In this document: positions 58,771 to 64,000 of the stretch, piece by piece
How positions within the stretch are numbered: position 1 is the stretch's first letter
Layout: each line of letters starts with the position of its first letter
Assembly: GCA_025642075.2 (NCBI GenBank)
Contig: JAODUO010001178.1
Location: 1 to 64,000, forward strand
Length of the DNA: 64,000 bases
DNA from: Ridgeia piscesae
Lineage: Eukaryota > Annelida > Polychaeta > Sabellida > Siboglinidae
Direction: 5' to 3'
Program-made: the position numbers and the translations under genes
The notes under the pieces: model-generated
What the model was told of the DNA's origin: nothing
The model's database searches: none
The model's input: the letters and a program-made list of their open reading frames with translations, nothing else

Positions 58771-60994
58771 CTACGTGACGTTGTTATTAATACTCGAGGT
58801 GAGCGTTCTCTCAGCCGTCTCACTCACAGATGTCATCGTCATTGCACGGATAAACAAAGTGTTTGGATGAGAAATTAATACACAAATCAAACAGTTGCAT
58901 TGGTTCTTATGTATAAGTGTCTGGTTGTCGTAAGCGCGTGTTTCCGTCAGGTAGCATGGACGTTGAAATAATCGCTCGATTTCATGATGATTACCAGCTT
59001 CGTGGTATCCTCCTTGAGTTAAGTTGATGTTGACACTCCCATCATCCACGACGACGTTGAGTTGCAGTTTACCTGAATGTCACCAGGTCACCACATGCTA
59101 CAGTTCACCTGAATGACACCTGTCACCACATGCTACAGTTCACCTGAATGACACCTGTCACCATGTGCTACAGTTACCTGAATGACACCTGTCACCACAT
59201 GCTACAGTTACCTGAATGACATCTGCACCACATGAACCGCAGGGTGTGATACCTGGAAAAAGAACCTTCACCACATACAAGTACCTGAATGACTTCCTGT
59301 CACCCCCATGGCTTTTCAGGTTTTTAAAAACCCGAATTTACACGATGTTTTTACCAATGCTGGGATTCACCTGAATGACACCTGCAGCACATGAGTTACC
59401 TGAATGACACCTGCCCAATGCTGCTTCACCAAAAATAACACCTGGGCACCACCTGCAAATCCACCAATGACACCTTCACCAAATGTGTGGGAGTTCACCT
59501 GAAATGACACTGGGGCAAAACCACTTTGTACAGTTCACCTGATGACACCTGTCACCTACATCTGCAGTTCAAAAATGAATGACAAACTGTCACCACATTC
59601 TGCAGTTCACCTGAATGACTCCTGTCACCACCTGCTACAGTTCACCTGAATTACACCTGTCACCACATGCTGCAGTTCACCTGAATGACTCCTGTCACCA
59701 CATGCTACAGTTCACCTGAATGACACCTGTCACCACATGCTGCAGTTCACCTGAATGACACCTGTCACCACATGCTGCAGTTCACCTGAATGACTCCTGT
59801 CACCACATGCTACAGTTCACCTGAATGACACCTGTCACCACATGCTGCAGTTCACCAAGACACCTGTCACCACATGCTACAGAAACAGTGTGAATGACAA
59901 AAACCTGTCACCCCCGTTGCTGCAGTTCAACCCCCGAATGACACCTGGGGCAAAACCCCATTGCTTTTTAGTTCACCGAAATGAACCTGTCACAAAATTA
60001 ATATAGTTAAAAACCTGAATGACACCTGTCACCACATGCTACAGTTCACCTGAGTGACACCTGTCACCACATGCTACAGTTCACCTGAGTGACACCTGTC
60101 ACCACATGCTACAATTCTCCTGAGTGACACCTGTCACCACATGCTGTGGTGAGATATTCTAGAGAAAATTAATCCGGGGTTGGCACAGAGCACTGCCAAG
60201 TAACTGCAAGTGTCTTCTCTCCAGTCAGTCCCACGATGGACAATATCAACATTTCGTGGTTGTCAAATCAGTCTGGTGTCCTTTGTACGGCTGTCATGTT
60301 GATGACAGTTGTAAAGCATTTCTACCTTGGAAATGTTTTTCTTATTATTTATTAATGAAGCAGTTCACATTTCACACATTTCCAGGTAAAGGTACACGTG
60401 TATGTTCAGAATATCACGCCTGTTTGATAAACCCTGATTAGAAACTCGTTGACCCAATATGTACTGAGCAGTTAAAAAGAATGCACGATGTTTCCTAACA
60501 TCAGTGTCATTGACGTTAGACAATGTGTCACAATGTTTTGTGTATGTCTGGTACAGATCCAGGTCAATGCAGAATGACACCTGTCACCACATGCTGCAGT
60601 TCACCTAAATGACACCTGTCACCACATGCTACACCTAAATGACACCTGTCACCACATGCTACAGATTACCTGACTGACACCTTGCACCACATGCACAGTT
60701 TACCTGAATGACACCTGTCACCACATGATACAGTTCACCTGAATGACACCTGTCACCACGTGCTACAGTTCACCTGAGTGACACCTGTCATCACCTCTTG
60801 CCAAGTCCGCATTACGCGGGTCAATGCTTGAATGTTTCCACAGACTGAGAATTCTGAATGCCCAGTGAGGATCTCGAAATCACAGCGAACCATTGGGGAA
60901 GTCATATTCGTTGAGTCACACAAATATTCCAACGCCGTGTAGTGTTTGGGGATCCTCTGGGCAAGGCGATACATGAACCGCAGGGTGTGATACT
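58771..60994 (-). CDS. Candidate two-exon segment of an unrecognised gene
   Basis: Exon 1: acceptor TTTTCTCTATAG, then 60994 down to 60785 (donor ACAG/GTGTCA) or 60795 (donor GAG/GTGATG). It encodes YHTLRFMYRLAQRIPKHYTA, LEYLCDSTNMTSPMVRCDFE, ILTGHSEFSVCGNIQAL and TRVMRTWQE. Exon 2: acceptor CATTCAG at 59073, then 59072 to the stop at 58771, encoding KLQLNVVVDDGSVNINLTQG, GYHEAGNHHEIERLFQRPCY, LTETRAYDNQTLIHK and a hydrophobic CNCLICVLISH stretch. With the 60785 donor the phases join in frame. The intron is almost entirely a 35-bp minisatellite. Part of the exon 1 upstream region is duplicated at 60160-60335. I recognise no family; upstream exons and a polyadenylation signal were not found, and the 3' end of exon 2 may be earlier if another donor is used. 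Confidence 0.45.
59073..60150. repeat. 35-bp minisatellite, main block
   Basis: Plus-strand unit: variants of CACCTGAATGACACCTGTCA plus CCACATGCTACAGTT. On the minus strand, the candidate transcript, this is GTGACAGGTGTCATTCAGGT GAACTGTAGCATGTG, with copies of both flanking exon borders. Segments 59220-59560 and 59880-60010 are badly degraded with A- and C-homopolymer runs, unlike the clean units around them. A piece of exon 1 (ACATGAACCGCAGGGTGTGA) sits inside at 59231-59250. Confidence 0.9.
60160..60335 (+). repeat. Duplicate of 60995-61140, inside the minisatellite intron
   Basis: GAAAATTAATCCGGGGTTGG, AAGTGTCTTCTCTCCAGTCA, GTCCCACGATGGACAATAT and TGGTTGTCAAATCAGTCTG occur in both places with small changes. 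A more diverged third copy lies at 61270-61365 (TTTATTCTCTCCAG, ACGATGAAGGACAACA, CTTGGAAAT). In the second copy the exon itself is missing. Confidence 0.85.
60573..60784. repeat. 35-bp minisatellite, second block next to the exon
   Basis: Six to seven units of the same repeat, ending at the 3' border of the candidate exon at 60785-60994. It is separated from the main block by 60151-60572, which contains a duplicated piece of the upstream intron. Confidence 0.9.
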
Positions 60995-61099
60995 CTATAG
61001 AGAAAATTAATCCAGGGTTGGCACAGAGCACATACAAGTGCAAGTGTCTTCTCTCCAGTCAGTCCCACGATGGACAATATTACAACTTTGTGGTTGTCA

Positions 61100-62375
61100 A
61101 ATCAGTCTGATTTCCTTTGTATGGCTGACACTGATGTTTTCTAGCAATGCTGGCATTGACTTCCGACTGCAGCTCCCCAGCAGGTGAGGTTTCTTGGTGT
61201 GTGGTAGAAGCCGCCATTGGGCAGCTTCTACCAAAAAGTAATCATCTTTCTAGTCAGTATTTCCAAGTGTGTGGCAGTTTATTCTCTCCAGAAAGCCTCA
61301 CGATGAAGGACAACACAACCTTTGTAAGGTTGACAGTGATGACAATTGTAACCCGTTTCAATCTTGGAAATAATATACAATATAATAAATAACAGTATTT
61401 ATCTACGCCAAACTGTCCACAGTTATCAAGGAGCAATAATGGCTCACATGTTATTGTACAATTGCAGTAATTAAACTCACCAAAGCAACTTCCCACTGAA
61501 AACACAGCCTCGTGGCTCGGTTCATTGCTTGCTCTCCCACTCTCCCCGAAATCCCGCTATCATCCCGCCGATCAAACGGCAGTGACACCTATTATCACTG
61601 CTAATTAACTCTAACCATTAATCACCAGGTGGATTCACCGATTACTAAACAAAATAAATTCACAAAATACATATAATATAATAGCGTCATGGCGGTCCAT
61701 GACATCGGCCCCAGTTTTGTCTGTATCCGTCCACGGATTGCACCAACACCAAACACTTGTGACCCAAAGGCCTCACTATAGAAACAGTGTGAATAAAAAG
61801 ACAGTAATACACATGACTACACCCACTGGTTGGTGCGGGCAACCCCTGTCTCCACCTGGAGCAAACCCCATTACGCTTTCGGATCATCGAATATAAAGTA
61901 AATAAGGTTTAGATCAAGATTAAAATATAGCAAAATTAAACACAGTAAATGATGCGGGCGACCCCTGTCTCCACATGGAGTAAACATCATAACCATTTTC
62001 ACACTACCTGTAAATGTAGAATATCCCCTGGACCACATCTCAACCAGCACTCCATAGCCACAACTATTATTATGTAAATTTACCTTAGCCTGGTAGCAAT
62101 GCTAGACATACGGGCAGGGCAACACACAGCAGCCAAAGATAGAGGGAACCCATGTCCCGCTCGTGCAGGCAAGCTACCCCCAAACAAAACTACTACGAGT
62201 GGAAGGTAGTGCGAAACCCCTGTCCCGCTCGTGCAGGCAAGCTACTCTCACTCAGTGGCGCCACCTACCAAACATATACCGGACCAATGCAGTGTCCCAT
62301 GGTAGTGGGAAAACCCTGTCCTGCTCATACAGGCAACTAACATGGTCACTGTTTTCAGGAGATATACCGACCCAT
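61100..62375. other. Degenerate repeats, no gene recognised
   Basis: Short, diverged direct repeats around ACCCCTGTCTCCAC (61845, 61960) and CCTGTCCCGCTCGTGCAGGC (about 62150, 62218, and a variant at 62315) occur every 65-120 bases. The meaning is unclear; they may belong to a transposon that also contains the coiled-coil frame at 62378-62705. Confidence 0.4.
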
Positions 62376-62377
62376 AT

Positions 62378-62705
62378 CTACAGACATGCAGAGTCGTGCG
62401 ACTTCCTGCACCAACGGTATGCGTTGGCCTTGCTGCCAACCAAATTATGTGGTTGTCTCCACGCAGCCAACCAATACCGATATTTTCTGCTCACAGTCAA
62501 TTCACACCTCTCATATTCCAGCCTCTCCGCCTGGCTTTGGAAGAGCTCCACATCCCCCCGAGTGGCCTCACATGGACAAACTGTGGCCTCTCTTTTTCTG
62601 CTGACAGTGGACATATGGCCCTGCAGCTCTGCAACCTGCTTGCAGAACTGGCTTTTCTGCTCAGTGAGCTCCTCCAACTGCTCGCGCATCTCCCATGGCA
62701 GTCCA
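62378..62705 (-). pseudogene. Coiled-coil protein fragment, probably of a repeat element
   Basis: The minus strand from 62695 reads [34 protein letters not shown], then [19 protein letters not shown] and a C-terminal [15 protein letters not shown] stop. The first 40 and the [13 protein letters not shown] parts have heptad-like Leu spacing. The N-terminal side is cut by (TA)n and (TACA)n. Such fragments are common in gag or ORF1 proteins, but I cannot name the family, and a host gene exon is not excluded. Confidence 0.4.
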
Positions 62706-62707
62706 TG

Positions 62708-62752
<45 letters not shown>

Positions 62753-62828
62753 TACATACATACATACATACATACATACATACATACATACATACATACA
62801 TACATACATACATACATACATACATACA

Positions 62829-62860
<32 letters not shown>

Positions 62861-62890
62861 CATACATACATACATACATACATATACACA
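62708..62890. repeat. (TA)n followed by (TACA)n
   Basis: (TA)n at 62718-62746, then about 33 TACA/CATA tetranucleotides to 62890 with two interruptions. Frames on both strands are artefacts. Confidence 0.95.
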
Positions 62891-63056
62891 ATATAAACAA
62901 TGTTGGTACAGATCGAAACACCAGATTTTCTTGTTTCTTATTATTTTGGACAGTAAACATTTGCAGAAACCGAACATCTGTGTACTATAGTATGTAGGCT
63001 TCTAATGTGTTTTTTGCACACTGATGCATCCGTACTATGACATCATTGGCTTGCAG

Positions 63057-63736
63057 TATTGACCAGTTGCTGGACGGAGGGATATACACGGCCGAAGTGA
63101 CCGAGGTGGTTGGACCAGTTGCATGTGGTAAGACTCAGGTAGGGTAAAAGGAAATTGGTTTTTTTTCATCATCTCCTTTTGGCTGTTAGATTGTCAATTC
63201 TCTCTCAGTTGGCACAGCATTCTGACCACAACTGTTACCACGTCACCCTTAGTCTTCTAAATGTGTTGCTCTTTATCACTTATGTCTGATAGAGTGACAA
63301 CACTATTTTAGTGAAAGTTGTCAACATTCCATCCTGTTAGAGAACTTTGACACAGTCTGTTCCTGTTTAATGCTTATCATGTTCTAAAAGCATTTGGGAA
63401 TCACTTTAAAATGTCTAGAATGCCAATGGAATGTTCAGCTTGCTTGTTTGACCTTTCAAAATGTTGCTTCTCCGTCAACAGGTAGTATCCCTACAGGCTG
63501 GCCAGGAGCAGATGAGGGTGCAGGGGGAGGAACTGCACATGGTAGGATGTCCAAAGTCCAGTGAATATTACATTGATTAGTCACCAAAGTGTTACTAATC
63601 ATTGTTACAGTTGTGTCTCAGCATAGCACTGTCAGTTGCCATGGAAACAAGACAAAATGTTGTCTACTTTGACACCTGCAGCTCATTTGACATGATGCAG
63701 GACATGATGAAAGCAAGACAAAAACCGTTGACACAG
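63057..63736 (+). CDS. RAD51D: RAD51D, two internal exons (partial, continues beyond the window)
   Basis: Exon at 63057-63138 (acceptor TTGCAG, donor GTAGGG) encodes IDQLLDGGIYTAEVTEVVGP then VACGKTQ, matching the RAD51D linker and Walker A region ([20 protein letters not shown] in human). The P-loop GPVACGKT keeps GxxxxGKT. Exon at 63611-63736 (acceptor TTACAG, donor GTGATT) encodes LCLSIALSVAMETRQNVVYF then DTCSSFDMMQDMMKARQKPL TQ, the strand that follows Walker A. Phases join at 0. RAD51D is a RAD51 paralogue ATPase of the BCDX2 complex, acting in homologous recombination in the nucleus. Upstream exons (the N-terminal domain) were not found before 63057, and Walker B lies beyond 64000. Confidence 0.88.
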
Positions 63737-63741
63737 GTGAT

Positions 63742-64000
63742 TCCTTGGTGTAACATAGCTTTCATTTTAATCCCAGACCATTCTTTATTCCCTCTGCAAC
63801 TGTAGCAAATTTGAGAAAAAGTTTGCTTTCAAAAGTACTTGAAGTAAGAGTAGAAGTAAATTCAACATTTTGTTTCAATATTACAGCATTGGTGCAAAAG
63901 TTAAAAGTTTGAAATAACTGCATTACTCTACATAAACTCTAACCCTGAAACAGCCACTAAAATAACTACGATTGCAGCATGGCTGGTGAATCACATTGAT
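63742..64000 (+). other. RAD51D intron sequence to the window edge
   Basis: No further exon is recognised before 64000. Confidence 0.5.

Noticed and set aside
63481..63541. Possible extra RAD51D exon (VVSLQAGQEQMRVQGEELHM)
   Set aside because: It has AG and GT borders, but its 61 bases would break the phase-0 join between GKTQ and LCLSIAL, and the sequence does not fit RAD51D.
1..64000. tRNA, rRNA or other structured RNA genes
   Set aside because: No cloverleaf with A- and B-box motifs or rRNA core sequence was recognised by eye. A covariance-model scan would be needed to exclude small ncRNAs.

Overview
This is a window of animal nuclear DNA, most likely from a marine invertebrate. Genes are split by GT-AG introns. 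The sequence is AT-rich and dense in simple-sequence DNA ((TA)n, (CA)n, (TTA)n, (GATAT)n, TACA/TGAA tetranucleotides), minisatellites, short hAT-type transposons and dead LINE and Ty3/gypsy copies. The mix resembles molluscan or other lophotrochozoan genomes, but the sequence alone does not fix the phylum. Most long open frames are by-products of tandem repeats; the real genes are made of short exons with matching phases.

Genes. (1) 10845-15378, minus strand: five exons whose phases join perfectly into about 245 residues, a gene I do not recognise; its 5' end was not found. (2) 34088-43630, plus strand: a complete five-exon PCED1 (FAM113) gene, a GDSL/SGNH-like PC-esterase-domain protein. (3) 54530-54724, minus strand: a Cys-rich terminal exon followed by AATAAA, unassigned. 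(4) 58771-60994, minus strand: two candidate exons of an unrecognised gene around a minisatellite intron. (5) 63057-63736, plus strand: two exons of RAD51D, including Walker A, running out of the window. A promoter-like block with NRF-1, octamer, CCAAT and CRE motifs and a consensus splice donor lies at 48274-48780.

Mobile DNA. LINE relics lie at 5.6-6.3, 7.0-7.6, 19.9-20.2, 24.4-25.4, 25.8-26.3 and 50.7-51.65 kb. A broken Ty3/gypsy element lies at 52.0-54.2 kb. Four non-autonomous hAT-like elements have terminal motifs and 8-bp target duplications at 25411-26756, 28991-30230, 45711-47668 and, nested in the last, 46225-47042. An element with 224-bp inverted arms occupies 49250-50710. A structure with inverted arms and a microsatellite core lies at 11159-11878.

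Most notable: two genes carry minisatellites that begin exactly at a 5' splice site. In PCED1 intron 3 a 41-bp unit, made of the last 25 bases of exon 3 plus the first 16 bases of the intron, is repeated about 83 times, so the splice donor is repeated with it. The same intron holds a 25-bp array of pyrimidine-CAG, acceptor-like units. In the 59-61 kb candidate gene a 35-bp unit resembling both exon borders fills the intron. These suggest a link between tandem duplication and intron growth or gain.
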